This document shows positions 1 to 9,795 of a stretch of DNA of 64,000 bases, one piece after another. The notes beneath the pieces were generated by a model. It ran no database searches, was not told where the DNA came from, and was given only the letters and a program-made list of their open reading frames with translations. The stretch spans positions 332,839-396,838 of the forward strand of contig CAVSRB010000008.1 of NCBI GenBank assembly GCA_963730305.1. Direction: 5' to 3'. Made by a program: the position numbers and the translations under genes. Numbering within the stretch: position 1 is the first letter of the stretch; each line of letters begins with the position of its first letter. Origin of the DNA: CAMYMQ01 sp963730305. Lineage in GTDB: Bacteria > Pseudomonadota > Alphaproteobacteria > Bin65.

Positions 1-617
1 GCGCCGAACAGCTCCAGCCGCGGCAGGCCGAAATGGCCGAAGATCAGCGCATAGTCGAGCAGCGCGTTGAGCGGGATCCCGGCGAGCATCACCCACAGGG
101 CGACGCCGGGCCGGTTGATCGCCGACACGAAATTGCGCAGCACGATGAAGCCGGCCGCGAACGGCACGCTCCACTTCAGCGTCGACATGTAGACCGCGCC
201 GCCGGCGACCGCGGCGGGCGGCTGGTCGAGCAGGACCAGCAGCGGCTCCGCCCAGGTCAGCAGGACCACGCCGGGCACCGAGATCAGGATGGTGACCCAC
301 AGCCCCTGGCGGATGACCCGGCGCAACAGGCGCGGCCGGTGGCCGCCGAAGGCCTGGGCGGCGAGCGGCGCCGTCGCCATCAGCAGGCCCATGGCGAACA
401 TGAAGACGGCGAAGAACAACACCAGCCCCAGCGACGCGCCGGCCAGCGCGGTCGGCCCGAGATGGCCGATGAAGGCGGCGTCGGTCGTCATCATCGCGAC
501 CTGGCCGACCTGGGTCAGCACGATCGGCAGGGCGAGCGCGATCATCGCCCGCGCTTCCGCGCGGACGGCGTCGGGCAGCCAACGCCGCCGCCGTTTGGCG
601 ACCGCATCCGCACGCAT
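1..617 (-). CDS. MATE family efflux transporter (N-terminal part, runs off window)
   Basis: Reading the minus strand from an ATG at 617 gives a hydrophobic protein that is still open at base 1, so only about 205 N-terminal residues are visible. It starts MRADAVAKRRRRW, has a basic cytoplasmic stretch, then membrane segments including ALPIVLTQVGQVAMMTTDAA and FIGHLGPTALAGASLGLVLF. This is the typical first-half pattern of MATE (NorM-like) multidrug and toxin extrusion proteins, which export cationic compounds using a proton or sodium gradient in the inner membrane. The gene is separated from dxs by about 190 bp with no recognisable gene. The C-terminal half is outside the window, so the substrate cannot be inferred. 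Confidence 0.85.
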   Translation of the reverse strand, partial: MRADAVAKRRRRWLPDAVRAEARAMIALALPIVLTQVGQVAMMTTDAAFIGHLGPTALAGASLGLVLFFAVFMFAMGLLMATAPLAAQAFGGHRPRLLRRVIRQGLWVTILISVPGVVLLTWAEPLLVLLDQPPAAVAGGAVYMSTLKWSVPFAAGFIVLRNFVSAINRPGVALWVMLAGIPLNALLDYALIFGHFGLPRLELFG

Positions 618-803
618 CGTCAGGGCACTCCGTCATCGAAAAAAGGGCGGCGTTTCTAGGCCATTCGCCACGCTGGCGAAACCCGCGCGGCGGCGCCAAA
701 CGAAAAAAGCCACAAGATTGCCGGAGGCGCGAACTGCCGGTTCGAAACGGCGGCGGCGACAACCGCCGGGCGCAACAATATTGCCGCCGGGAAACCGGCC
801 GGG

Positions 804-2735
804 TCAGGCTCGGGCCGGCAGCTCCACGACCGCGCCTTCCTTGCCGATCGCGCCGAGCACGGTCTGCACGATATGCGCCGCGTTGAGACCGGCGATGTCG
901 TACTGCTTCTCGGGCTTGTCGTGCTCGATGAACAGGTCGGCCTGGACCATCGGGCGGAACTTGAGCTGGCCGCCGTCGAGCAACCCGGCGTGGCTGACGA
1001 ACTGGCTGACATGGGCGGCGAAGCCGCCGATCGAGCCTTCCTCGATGGTGACCAGCACCTCGTGCTCGCGCGCCAGCCGGCGCACCAGGTCCTGATCGAG
1101 CGGCTTGGCGAAGCGGGCGTCGGCCACGGTGGTGCTGAGCCCGCGGGCGGCCAGCTCGTCGGCCGCCTGGAGCGCCTCCTGCAGGCGCGTGCCGTAGGAC
1201 AGGATCGCGACCGTCGTGCCCTCGCGCAGGATCCGGCCCTTGCCGATCTCGAGCGGCACGCCCTCCTCCGGCATATCGAGCCCGATGCCCTCGCCGCGCG
1301 GATAGCGCAGGGCGCTGGGCCGGTCGTCGATCTGCGCCGCCGTGGCGACCATGTTGACCAGCTCGACCTCGTCGGCGGCCGCCATCAGCACGAAGCCGGG
1401 CAGGCAGCCGAGATAGGCGATGTCGAACGAGCCGGCGTGGGTCTGGCCGTCGGCGCCGACCTGGCCGGCCCGGTCCATCGCGAAGCGCACCGGCAGGCTC
1501 TGGATCGCCACGTCGTGCACGACCTGGTCGTAGGCGCGCTGGAGGAAGGTCGAATAGATCGCGCAGAACGGCTTCATGCCGTCGGCGGCCATGCCGGCGG
1601 CGAAGGTGACGCCGTGCTGCTCGGCGATGCCGACGTCGAAGGTGCGGTCGGGGAATTCCTTGCCGAACAGGTCTATGCCCGTGCCCGACGGCATCGCCGC
1701 CGTGACCGCGACGATGCGGTCGTCCTTCTGCGCTTCCTTGATCAGCGACTGGGCGAAGACCTTGGTATAGGACGGCGCGTTCGACGGCGGCTTCTTGAGC
1801 TCGCCGGTGACGACGTCGAACTTGGTGACGCCGTGATACTTGTCGGCCGAGTTCTCCGCCGGCTCGTAGCCCTTGCCCTTCTGGGTCACGCAATGGACCA
1901 GGATCGGCCCGCCCTCGGGGTCGTCGCGGACGTTGCGCAGGACCGGGATCAGGTGGTCCATGTTGTGGCCGTCGATCGGCCCGACATAGTAGAAGCCCAG
2001 CTCCTCGAACAGGGTGCCGCCGGTGAAGAAGCCGCGGGCATATTCCTCGGCGCGCTCGGCCGCCTTGCGCAGCGGGCGCGGGAACTTCTCGGCCAGCATC
2101 TTCGACAGGTGGCGGAGCGAGCGGTAGCTCCGGGACGAGATCAGCTTGGACAGATAGGCCGACAGCGCGCCGACCGGCGGCGCGATCGACATGTCGTTGT
2201 CGTTGAGGATGACGATCAGCCGCGAATCCATCGCGCCGGCGTTGTTGAGCGCCTCGTAGGCCATGCCCGCGCTCATCGCGCCGTCGCCGATCACGGCGAT
2301 GACGTTGTTGTCGCGCTTCTGCAGGTCGCGCGACACGGCGAAGCCGAGGCCGGCGGAGATCGAGGTCGAGCTGTGCGCCGCGCCGAACGGGTCGTATTCG
2401 CTCTCGGACCGCTTGGTGAAGCCGGACAGGCCGCCGCCCTGGCGCAGGGTGCGGATGCGCTCGCGCCGCTCGGTCAGGATCTTGTGCGGATAGCACTGGT
2501 GGCCGACGTCCCAGATGACGATGTCGTCGGGCGTGTCGAACAGATAGTGGAGCGCGACGGTCAGTTCGACGACGCCGAGCCCGGCGCCCAGGTGCCCGCC
2601 GGTCATCGACACCGCATCGATGGTCTCCAGCCGCAGCTCGTCTGCCACCTGGCGGAGGTCCTTGACCTCCAGCTGGCGCAAATCGGCCGGACTGTGAATC
2701 GTGTCCAGCAGCGGGGTCTTGCTATCCACACCCAC
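804..2735 (-). CDS. dxs: 1-deoxy-D-xylulose-5-phosphate synthase
   Basis: The product condenses pyruvate and glyceraldehyde 3-phosphate to DXP, the first step of the MEP isoprenoid pathway, using thiamine diphosphate. It is about 643 residues, normal for Dxs. Visible motifs are GHLGAGLGVVELTVALHY near the N-terminus, the ThDP-binding GDGAMSAGMAYEALNNAG around residue 150, AEQHGVTFAAGMAADG with the catalytic Glu, and DRAGQVGADGQTHAG. Several GTG codons lie at the 5' end; the one at 2735 sits 7 nt after AGGAG and is preferred over the GTG at 2741, which is too close to that site. The gene begins about 15 bp after ispA, in one operon with ispA and xseB; ispG of the same pathway lies at 21.4 kb. 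Confidence 0.97.
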   Translation of the reverse strand: MGVDSKTPLLDTIHSPADLRQLEVKDLRQVADELRLETIDAVSMTGGHLGAGLGVVELTVALHYLFDTPDDIVIWDVGHQCYPHKILTERRERIRTLRQGGGLSGFTKRSESEYDPFGAAHSSTSISAGLGFAVSRDLQKRDNNVIAVIGDGAMSAGMAYEALNNAGAMDSRLIVILNDNDMSIAPPVGALSAYLSKLISSRSYRSLRHLSKMLAEKFPRPLRKAAERAEEYARGFFTGGTLFEELGFYYVGPIDGHNMDHLIPVLRNVRDDPEGGPILVHCVTQKGKGYEPAENSADKYHGVTKFDVVTGELKKPPSNAPSYTKVFAQSLIKEAQKDDRIVAVTAAMPSGTGIDLFGKEFPDRTFDVGIAEQHGVTFAAGMAADGMKPFCAIYSTFLQRAYDQVVHDVAIQSLPVRFAMDRAGQVGADGQTHAGSFDIAYLGCLPGFVLMAAADEVELVNMVATAAQIDDRPSALRYPRGEGIGLDMPEEGVPLEIGKGRILREGTTVAILSYGTRLQEALQAADELAARGLSTTVADARFAKPLDQDLVRRLAREHEVLVTIEEGSIGGFAAHVSQFVSHAGLLDGGQLKFRPMVQADLFIEHDKPEKQYDIAGLNAAHIVQTVLGAIGKEGAVVELPARA

Positions 2736-2749
2736 GCGCACTCTCCTTT

Positions 2750-3664
2750 TTATGTCCGCCGCTCGACGACGAAGCGGGCGACGTCCTTCAATAGGTCCGC
2801 CTTGTGACCGAATAAATCAAGGTGTCCGGCCGCCTGGGTCGCCAGAGCGGCCGCGCGCTCCCGGGCGCCGTCGAGCCCCAAGAGCGAGATGAAAGTAGCC
2901 TTGCCGGCGTCGGCGTCCTTGCCGACCTTCTTGCCGACCTCGGCCTCGTCGCCGGTGGCGTCGAGGATGTCGTCGGCGATCTGGAAGGCGAGCCCGAGGT
3001 CGCGGGCGTAGGCGTCGAGCGCCGCGCGGGCGCCTTCGTCCGCCTGGCCCAGGATCGCGCCGGCCTGGCAGGAGAAGGCGAACAGCCGGCCGGTCTTCAT
3101 CGCCTGCAGACGGGTGATCTCGTCGATGCCGTAGCCGGCGCCCTCGACCTCGGCCTGGAGGTCGAACATCTGGCCTCCGACCATGCCCTCGGCGCCGGCA
3201 CCCGAAGCCAGGGCCGCGACCAGCGCGCTGCGCACCGCGCCGTCCGGGTGGGTCGCCGGGTCGGCGAGCACCTCGAACGCCAGGGTCTGAAGCGCGTCGC
3301 CGGCCAGGATCGCGGTCGCCTCGTCGAAGGCGACGTGGCAGGTCGGCTTGCCGCGGCGCAGATCGTCGTCGTCCATCGCCGGCAGGTCGTCATGGACCAG
3401 CGAGTAGCAGTGGACGAACTCGATCGCCGCCGCCGCCCGCTCGGCCCGGGCCGGGGCGACGTCGAACAGGCCGGCGCCCTGCAACACCAGGAACGGGCGC
3501 AGCCGTTTGCCGCCGTCCAGCGCGGCGTAGCGCATGGCGTCGTAGAGGCGCTTCTCGGGCCCGTCGCCGTCGGGGAGCAGGTCGGCCATGACCTGCTCCA
3601 TCCGTGACGCGGCCGCGTTCAGCGCCAACGCTAATGCATCGGAATGAGTGCCGTCGGGACTCAC
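2750..3664 (-). CDS. ispA: Polyprenyl (farnesyl/geranylgeranyl) diphosphate synthase
   Basis: This is a short-chain trans-prenyltransferase that elongates DMAPP with IPP to farnesyl (possibly geranylgeranyl) diphosphate. The 304-residue product carries the first aspartate-rich motif DDLPAMDDDDLRRGKP near residue 100 and the second, DDILDATGD, near residue 235. A conserved GGKRLRP lies at about residue 50. Translation starts at a GTG at 3664 preceded by GGAGGGG at good spacing. It sits between xseB and dxs, the usual alphaproteobacterial order, so the first MEP enzyme and the first prenyl elongation enzyme are co-expressed. Product chain length cannot be decided from sequence alone. Confidence 0.95.
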   Translation of the reverse strand: MSPDGTHSDALALALNAAASRMEQVMADLLPDGDGPEKRLYDAMRYAALDGGKRLRPFLVLQGAGLFDVAPARAERAAAAIEFVHCYSLVHDDLPAMDDDDLRRGKPTCHVAFDEATAILAGDALQTLAFEVLADPATHPDGAVRSALVAALASGAGAEGMVGGQMFDLQAEVEGAGYGIDEITRLQAMKTGRLFAFSCQAGAILGQADEGARAALDAYARDLGLAFQIADDILDATGDEAEVGKKVGKDADAGKATFISLLGLDGARERAAALATQAAGHLDLFGHKADLLKDVARFVVERRT

Positions 3665-3698
3665 TCTTCCCCTCCGGTCCTAGCGCCCGTGATTCGGA

Positions 3699-3950
3699 TT
3701 AAGCTTTGTCGGCAGGTTCTGTCGCGACTTCGCCGCCGGGCGCCTGAACGATTTTCTCAACCTTCACCTGCGCATCGCGCAACTTTGCTTCGCAGTGACG
3801 TTTGAGCGCGGCCCCCCGCTCATAGGAACGGATCGCATCATCCAGCTTGGCCTGTCCGGATTCCAGGTTGCGCACGATGTCTTCGAGCTCCTTCAAGGCA
3901 TCCTCGAAGCTCATTCCGTCGATCGCAGCCTGTTCGTCCTTATCGGCCAT
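3699..3950 (-). CDS. xseB: Exodeoxyribonuclease VII small subunit
   Basis: This small acidic-basic helical protein (83 residues) forms the multi-copy small subunit of exonuclease VII, which degrades single-stranded DNA. The family signature is clear: MSFEDALKELEDIVRNLESG, then YERGAALKRHCEAKLRDAQ and KVEKI. Upstream in-frame ATGs exist at 3965 and further out, but the ATG at 3950 (MADKDEQ) has an AGGAACGGG ribosome-binding site directly before it. It is the first gene of the xseB-ispA-dxs group. The large subunit xseA is not in this window. Confidence 0.93.
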   Translation of the reverse strand: MADKDEQAAIDGMSFEDALKELEDIVRNLESGQAKLDDAIRSYERGAALKRHCEAKLRDAQVKVEKIVQAPGGEVATEPADKA

Positions 3951-4043
3951 CCCGTTCCTCGGCATTGCGGCGCAATAAAACACCATGCGGCGCGGCGGAG
4001 CAAGCCGTCTGCCCACCCGCGGCAATCATGACAATCCGTACGG

Positions 4044-4989
4044 TCAGTCGCCCGGAAGCGTGCTGTCGGCCAGCGCCTCGACATGGGCGACGGCGCTGGC
4101 CGCAAGCGCGTCGAGGTCATAGCCGCCTTCGAGGGTCGAGACCACCCGGCCGCCGGCGAAGCCCGCGGCGACCGCGCATAGCTGCCGGGTCGCCCAGGCG
4201 TAGTCCTCCTCGACCAGGTTGAGCATCGCCAGCGGGTCGTCTCGGTGGCCGTCGAAACCGGCGCTGATGAAGAGGAAGTCGGGCCGGAACCGTTCCAGCC
4301 CCGGGATCACGCGCTCGCGGATCGCGGCGCGGAATTCGTCCGAGCCCGCCATCGGCGGCAGGATGGCGTTGACGACGTTGCGGTTGACGCCGGTCTCGGT
4401 CGGTGCGCCGGTGCCGGGATAGAGCGGCCACTGGTGGGTCGAGGCGTAGAACAGGTCCGGGTCGCCCTCGAACACCGCCTGGGTGCCGTTGCCGTGATGG
4501 ACGTCGAAGTCGACCACGGCGATGCGCCCGAAGCCGATACTTCTGGCGCGCGTAGAGCCCGGCGATCGCGACGTTGTTGAACAGGCAGAAGCCCATCGCC
4601 CGGTCGGGCTCGGCGTGATGGCCCGGCGGCCGCACCGCGCAGAAGGCGTTGCCGACCTCGCCGCCGGCGACCGCGTCGACCGCGGCCACGGCCGCCCCGG
4701 CCGCGCGCAGGGCCGCCTCGCGGGAACCCGCGCTGACCCCGGTGTCGGCGTCGATCGCGCCGTAGCCGGTCTCGGGGATCGCCTTCATCACCCGCTCGAT
4801 GTGCGCGGCCGGGTGGGCCAGCTCCAGCAACTCGAGCTCGATCGCGGGCGCCTCGGCGCGGTCGAAGCGCTCCGCGGGCAGCGCCGCGAAGGCCCGCTCG
4901 ATCGCCACGAGGCGGTCGGGCCGCTCCGGATGGTGGAGCCCCGGATCGTGCTCGCGGCAGGCCGGATGCATGTAGAGTTGGGTGGTCAC
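4044..4989 (-). CDS. Histone deacetylase family amidohydrolase, frameshifted (+1)
   Basis: This belongs to the HDAC/acetoin-utilisation/acetylpolyamine amidohydrolase superfamily, zinc enzymes that remove acetyl groups from amines. The first part (VTTQLYMHPACREHDPG to GLYARQKY) and second part (GFGRIAVVDFDVHHGNGTQ to STLPGD) lie in different frames and join if one base near 4536 is removed. The catalytic PPGHHAE, the zinc ligands in DFDVHHGNGTQ and SAGFDGHRDDP, and the C-terminal EGGYDL are all present, so the corrected protein of about 314 residues should be active. A GTG at 4989 after AGAGG is the likely start; ATG at 4971 is an alternative. The gene lies beside xseB, as in relatives, but its substrate is unknown. 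Confidence 0.88.
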
Positions 4990-5184
4990 GCGCGCCTCTG
5001 ACGGATGGATCGGCCCTTGGACCGATGGCTGCATCTCAGCGTATCTAAATCAGGCGGCGGCCGATCGCGCAATTGTCGTCGCAGGCGGCGGCCGGGTCGG
5101 GCATACTCTCATGGAATGTTGCTTTCGGCCGCTTTGGCTTATAGTGCGCGGTTGACGAAGCGTTACGAGACGAGCTGCGACGCG

Positions 5185-6351
5185 ATGCGGATCGGTACGT
5201 TACTTGGGGGGTGCGTTCCGGCGGTGGCGGCGCTGGTCCTGATCGGGCCGGCGACCGGCGGCTTGTCCGCCGCGACCGCGCAGTCGAAACCGGCGACCCG
5301 CCCGGACAACGGCACCAAGACGCCCGAGGGCGGCCTCGTCCGCAAGAAGCCGCAGACCTCCGACGCCAACGCCCGGCGCCGGCGGCCCGGCCGCCGCGGC
5401 GGGCCGATGATGGTGCGGGTCGACAAGGTCGTCCGCGGCGTGCTCCAGGCCACGGAACCGGTCATCGGCCGGCTGGTCCTGCGCCAGGGCGGCGTCGTCG
5501 CCGCGCGCGCGGCCGGCGGCGTCGACGCGATCCGGGTCCACGTCGGCGACCGGGTCAAGAAGGGCGACGTCATCGCCCTCCTCGATACCGGCATCGCCCG
5601 GGCCAAGCTGGCCTACCAGAAGGCCGAGCTGCGGCTGGCGCAGCAGGAGCTGGCCCGCTTCGAGACGCTCAAGAGCGGCAACTCGATGGCCTTCGCCAAG
5701 GCCAAGTACGAGGACGCCCAGCAGCGCGTGGCCCGCGCCGAAGCGAACGTCCGCCTGGCCGAGATCGCCCTGCGCGACGCGGTGATCCGCGCGCCCTATC
5801 CGGGCATCGTCACCAAGCGGCATACCGAGGTCGGCGCCTATGTCGGCATCGGCGCGGCGGTGGTCACCCTGATCAACGTCGACAGCCTGGAGATCGAGGC
5901 CGACCTGCCCTCCGACCGGGTCGCGGCGCTCAAGCCCGGCACCAAGATCCAATTCGAGATGCGCGGCCTGCGCCGCCAGGTCGCTGCGGTGCGCGCGGTG
6001 ATCCCGGAACAGAACACGCTGACCCAGACGGTCGCGGTCCGGCTGACGCCGAACTTCCGGCGCACCGGCACGCGCGGCGCGGTCAACCAGCCGGTTACCC
6101 TCCACGTGCCGACGGGGAAGCCGCGCATGGCCGTCTCCGTGCACAAGGACGCCATCGTCAACCGCGGCGGCGTCAACCTGGTCTACGTCGTGACCGGCGG
6201 CAAGGCGATCCCGCACAAGGTCGAGCTCGGCGACTCCTACGGCGCGCGCTTCGAGGTGCTGAGCGGCGTCGAGCCCGGCGACCTGGTGGTTACCCGCGGC
6301 AACGAACGGCTGCGCCCCGGCCAGCCGGTCGCCATCCGCAAGCGGTCGTAG
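5185..6351 (+). CDS. RND efflux periplasmic adaptor subunit (MFP 1)
   Basis: This is a membrane-fusion protein of the HlyD/AcrA type that links an inner-membrane RND pump to an outer-membrane channel. The chosen start gives a signal peptide, MRIGTLLGGCVPAVAALVL up to a cleavage region near SAATAQS; earlier in-frame starts would bury this signal. A lipoyl half-domain (VHVGDRVKKGDVIALLDT), a helical hairpin rich in Ala, Glu and Arg (AYQKAELRLAQQELARFE), a second lipoyl half with APYPGIVTKRHTEVGAYV and a beta-barrel domain follow. It ends 27 bp before the first RND permease and clearly works with it. No TolC-like partner is nearby. Confidence 0.92.
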   Translation: MRIGTLLGGCVPAVAALVLIGPATGGLSAATAQSKPATRPDNGTKTPEGGLVRKKPQTSDANARRRRPGRRGGPMMVRVDKVVRGVLQATEPVIGRLVLRQGGVVAARAAGGVDAIRVHVGDRVKKGDVIALLDTGIARAKLAYQKAELRLAQQELARFETLKSGNSMAFAKAKYEDAQQRVARAEANVRLAEIALRDAVIRAPYPGIVTKRHTEVGAYVGIGAAVVTLINVDSLEIEADLPSDRVAALKPGTKIQFEMRGLRRQVAAVRAVIPEQNTLTQTVAVRLTPNFRRTGTRGAVNQPVTLHVPTGKPRMAVSVHKDAIVNRGGVNLVYVVTGGKAIPHKVELGDSYGARFEVLSGVEPGDLVVTRGNERLRPGQPVAIRKRS

Positions 6352-6378
6352 CCCGCTGGCTCCCGGAAGGATAACCCC

Positions 6379-9300
6379 TTGAACCTGATCCGCGCATCGC
6401 TGGAGCGGCCGGTCGCCGTCATCGCTGCGGTCATCATGGTCATCCTGTTCGGGTTCGTCGCGCTTCAGCAGATCCCGATCCAGCTCGCCCCCGACGTCCG
6501 CAAGCCCAACCTGACGGTCGAGACGCTGTGGCCCGGCGCGGCGCCGGCCGAGGTCGAGCGCGAGATCGTCACCCGCCAGGAAGACGCGCTCAAGGGCATC
6601 GAGGGCGTCGAATCGATCGAGGGCCGGGCCGAGACCGGCCGGGCCCAGGTGCGGCTCGAATTCCGCGTCGACCAGAACATCGACAAGGCGATCCTGCTGG
6701 TCTCCAACCGGCTCGACCAGATCTCCGGCTATCCCGACGAGGTCAAGCGCCCGCAGATCAAGACACGCGGCACCGAAGACAACGCGATCGCCTATTTCGT
6801 CGTCCAGAAGCTGCCGAGCAACAAGAGCAAGCGCCCGATCTACACCTACGGCGACTTCATCGACGACCAGGTCATCGACCGGATCGAGCGCGTGCCCGGC
6901 GTCGGCGGCACCAACTTCTTCGGCGGCAGCGAGCGCGAGCTGCGCATCGTGGTCAAGCCGGAGGCGATGGCGCGCTACGGCCTGACCGTGCCCAACGTGG
7001 TCACCGCCCTGCAACGGGCCAACGTCGCGCTGTCCGCCGGCGAGATCAACGAGGGCAAGCGGCGCTACGTGGTGCGCTTCTCCGGCGACCTGACCGCGGT
7101 CCGCGCGGTGCGCAACGTGCTCGTGCGCACGGTCGAGGACAAGGCGACGGGGCGGATCGCCCGGGTGCGGATCGCCGACATCGCCAAGGTGACCTTCGGC
7201 TACAAGGAGCCGGTCGCGAGCCTGCGGGCCAGCGGCCACCCGGCGATGGTGGTCGCGGTGATGCGCGACACCGGCGCCAACGTCATGGTCGTGATGAAGG
7301 ACGTCAAGGCCCGGATCGCCCAGATCAACGAGCAGGTGCTCAAGCCCGCCGGGCTGGTCATGATCCAGGTCTACGACGAGACCGACTACATCAAGTCGGC
7401 GATCGACCTGGTGACGCAGAACATCTGGGTCGGCGGCCTGTTCGCGGCGACCATCCTGCTCCTGTTCCTGCGCTCGTGGCGGGCGACGCTGGTGGTGTCG
7501 CTGGCGATCCCGGTCTCGGTGATCGGCTCCTTCGTGGCGATGGCGGCGCTGGGCCGGTCGGTCAACGTGATCTCGCTCGCCGGCATCGCCTTCGCCGTCG
7601 GCATGGTGGTCGACGCCGCGATCGTCGTGCTGGAGAACATCTTCCGGCTGAAGGAGCAGGGCAAGCCGATCTACCAGGCCGCCTACGAGGGCGCCAGCCA
7701 GGTCTGGGGCGCGGTGCTGGTCTCGGCGCTGACCACCGTGATGGTGTTCATCCCGATCCTGACCATGGACCTGGAGGTCGGCCAGCTGTTCCGCGACATC
7801 GCGGTGGCGATCTCGGTCTCGGTGCTGCTGTCGCTGATCGTCGCGGTGACGCTGATCCCGGCGCTCGCCAACTGGCTGCTGGGCGACCGGCGGTCGGCCA
7901 GGGCCGGCGCGACGGAAGCCAAGCCACCGCGGCGTCTGCGCCTGCCCGGCATCGACCAGCTGGCGATCCTGTTCCAGGCCTTCGTGCTCGGCTTCACCCG
8001 GGTCGTGGTCAGGAGCCGAATGCTCGCCGTCCTGGTCGTCGCCATCATCTGCGGCGGCGCGGCGTTCGTCACCTGGCAGCTGCTGCCCAAGCTCGAATAC
8101 CTGCCGACCGGCAACCGCAACCTGGTCCTCGCCCTGGCGCTGCCGCCGCCGGGCTACAACCTCGACACGGTGACCAACATCGCCCACCGCGTCGAAGCGG
8201 ACCTGCGCAAATACCTGGCCGACCCGACCGCCAAGAAGGTGTCGCACAAGAGCAGCATCATCGACGACGTGCTGGTGGCGGTGGGCCTGAAGAAGGAGGA
8301 CAAGGCCGACAAGGGCCCGGTCCAGATCTCGCGCTACTTCTTCGTCGCGCGCAACGCGCTGACCATCGTCGCCGCCGCCGCGACCGACCCGACGCGGGCG
8401 GGTGAGCTGGTCCCGATCATCCAGAAGGCGGTGGCCCAGGAGCCCGGCACCTTCGCCCGCGTGTTCCAGCCGTCGCTGTTCGGCCGGTCGGTCGGCGGCG
8501 GCCGGGTCATCAACTTCGACATCTCGGGCCCCGACCTGAAGGAGAATCTCGACGTCGCGCTGCGCGCCTTCCTGCTGATCCGCAAATACATGCCGCCGCA
8601 GGAGGGCACCCAGATCCGGCCCCGACCCGGACTGACCCTGGGCGCGCCGGAGCTGAAGGTGACCCCCAACAGGGTCCGGCTCGACGAGGCCGGCGTCTCG
8701 GCGCGCGACCTGGCGATGACCATCGACGCCTTCAACGACGGCATGCGCGTCGCCGAGGTCAACGTCGGCAACAAGCGCATCGACCTGACGCTGATGGGCC
8801 CGGAGAATTCGATCAAGCGGACCCAGGGCATCCAGAACATCCCGGTGGTGACGCCGAGCGGCAAGATCGTGCCGGTGCGGTCGCTGGCCAAGGTCGAGGT
8901 GACCCGCGGCGCGATCGAGATCCGGCACCTCGAACGGCTGCGCACGGTGACCCTCCAGGTCGCGCCGGCGAAGTCGCTGCCACTGGAGGTCGCGATGGAC
9001 ATCCTGCGCGACAAGGTGGTCCCCGACCTGCGCAAGGCCGGCCTGCCGGCCGGCATCAAGCTGACGCTCTCGGGCGAGGCCGACCAGTTGACCAAGACCT
9101 GGGACGCGATGGTCTGGCAGCTCATCTTCGCCATCGTCATCGTCTACCTGGTGATGGCGGTGCTGTTCGAGAGCTTCGTCTATCCCTTCATCATCATCTT
9201 CTCGGTGCCGCTGGCGACCGCGGGCGGCATCCTCGGCCTGGCGCTGCTCAACACCTGGGCCTACCAGCCGCTCGACATGCTGACGCTGCTCGGCTTCATC

Positions 9301-9663
9301 ATCCTGATCGGCACGGTGGTGAACAACGCCATCCTGCTGGTCGACCAGACGCTGTTCCACATCCGGACCGACGGCATGACGGTGGACGCCGCGATCCTGG
9401 AGGCGACGCAGAACCGGCTCCGGCCGATCTTCATGTCGACGCTGACCAGCGTGTTCGGCATGGCGCCGCTGGTGCTGTTCCCCGGCGCGGGCTCGGAGCT
9501 CTATCGCGGGCTCGGCTCGGTGGTGCTCGGCGGCCTGGCGCTGTCGGCGGTGCTGACCCTGTTGATCATCCCGCCGCTGCTGTCGCTGGTCGTGCGCGAC
9601 AAACCGCGAGAGGCTCTCGCGCCCAACCCCAAGCTGCAGACGGCGCCGGCGCCCGGCGAATAG
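6379..9663 (+). CDS. RND efflux transporter permease 1
   Basis: This is a 1094-residue inner-membrane RND pump (AcrB superfamily) with two repeats of one helix, a large periplasmic loop and a bundle of helices. It starts MNLIRASLERPVAVIAAVIM. The TM4 region reads GMVVDAAIVVLENIFR, where AcrB-type pumps have two adjacent Asp; here the second is Ala. The TM10 region reads GTVVNNAILLVDQ, with Asn where AcrB has the essential Lys. The proton-relay residues therefore differ from AcrB. The periplasmic insert is about 75-150 residues longer in places than in AcrB (for instance KKEDKADKGPV). It forms a pair with the adaptor just upstream. The substrate is unknown. Confidence 0.93.
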   Translation: MNLIRASLERPVAVIAAVIMVILFGFVALQQIPIQLAPDVRKPNLTVETLWPGAAPAEVEREIVTRQEDALKGIEGVESIEGRAETGRAQVRLEFRVDQNIDKAILLVSNRLDQISGYPDEVKRPQIKTRGTEDNAIAYFVVQKLPSNKSKRPIYTYGDFIDDQVIDRIERVPGVGGTNFFGGSERELRIVVKPEAMARYGLTVPNVVTALQRANVALSAGEINEGKRRYVVRFSGDLTAVRAVRNVLVRTVEDKATGRIARVRIADIAKVTFGYKEPVASLRASGHPAMVVAVMRDTGANVMVVMKDVKARIAQINEQVLKPAGLVMIQVYDETDYIKSAIDLVTQNIWVGGLFAATILLLFLRSWRATLVVSLAIPVSVIGSFVAMAALGRSVNVISLAGIAFAVGMVVDAAIVVLENIFRLKEQGKPIYQAAYEGASQVWGAVLVSALTTVMVFIPILTMDLEVGQLFRDIAVAISVSVLLSLIVAVTLIPALANWLLGDRRSARAGATEAKPPRRLRLPGIDQLAILFQAFVLGFTRVVVRSRMLAVLVVAIICGGAAFVTWQLLPKLEYLPTGNRNLVLALALPPPGYNLDTVTNIAHRVEADLRKYLADPTAKKVSHKSSIIDDVLVAVGLKKEDKADKGPVQISRYFFVARNALTIVAAAATDPTRAGELVPIIQKAVAQEPGTFARVFQPSLFGRSVGGGRVINFDISGPDLKENLDVALRAFLLIRKYMPPQEGTQIRPRPGLTLGAPELKVTPNRVRLDEAGVSARDLAMTIDAFNDGMRVAEVNVGNKRIDLTLMGPENSIKRTQGIQNIPVVTPSGKIVPVRSLAKVEVTRGAIEIRHLERLRTVTLQVAPAKSLPLEVAMDILRDKVVPDLRKAGLPAGIKLTLSGEADQLTKTWDAMVWQLIFAIVIVYLVMAVLFESFVYPFIIIFSVPLATAGGILGLALLNTWAYQPLDMLTLLGFIILIGTVVNNAILLVDQTLFHIRTDGMTVDAAILEATQNRLRPIFMSTLTSVFGMAPLVLFPGAGSELYRGLGSVVLGGLALSAVLTLLIIPPLLSLVVRDKPREALAPNPKLQTAPAPGE

Positions 9664-9795
9664 GCCGACCCATCACGAAACTGTGATCATCCGGCGGTTC
9701 GGGCGCGCTGAATCCATCTTGCGGGCGGACGCAACAACGCTATGTATCCGCGCGTGCAGGCCCCGCGTGGTGGCCCGCTTTTGGAGGCGCGCGCA

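Noticed and set aside
664..680. Terminator hairpin between the MATE gene and dxs (TTCGCCA with TGGCGAA)
   Set aside because: The stem is only 7 bp with no T-tract on either strand, so it is not reported as a feature.
4044..4989. Old pseudogenisation of the HDAC-like gene and the other broken genes
   Set aside because: Catalytic and zinc-binding residues are all kept on both sides of single-base breaks, and every break has the same sign. True decay would show deletions, stops and lost motifs.
5200..9360. A 1386-codon open frame on the minus strand opposite the RND genes
   Set aside because: It is antisense to well-supported pump genes. Its product is nearly all Asp, Arg, His, Gln and Val with no domain, the typical by-product of GC-rich codon bias.
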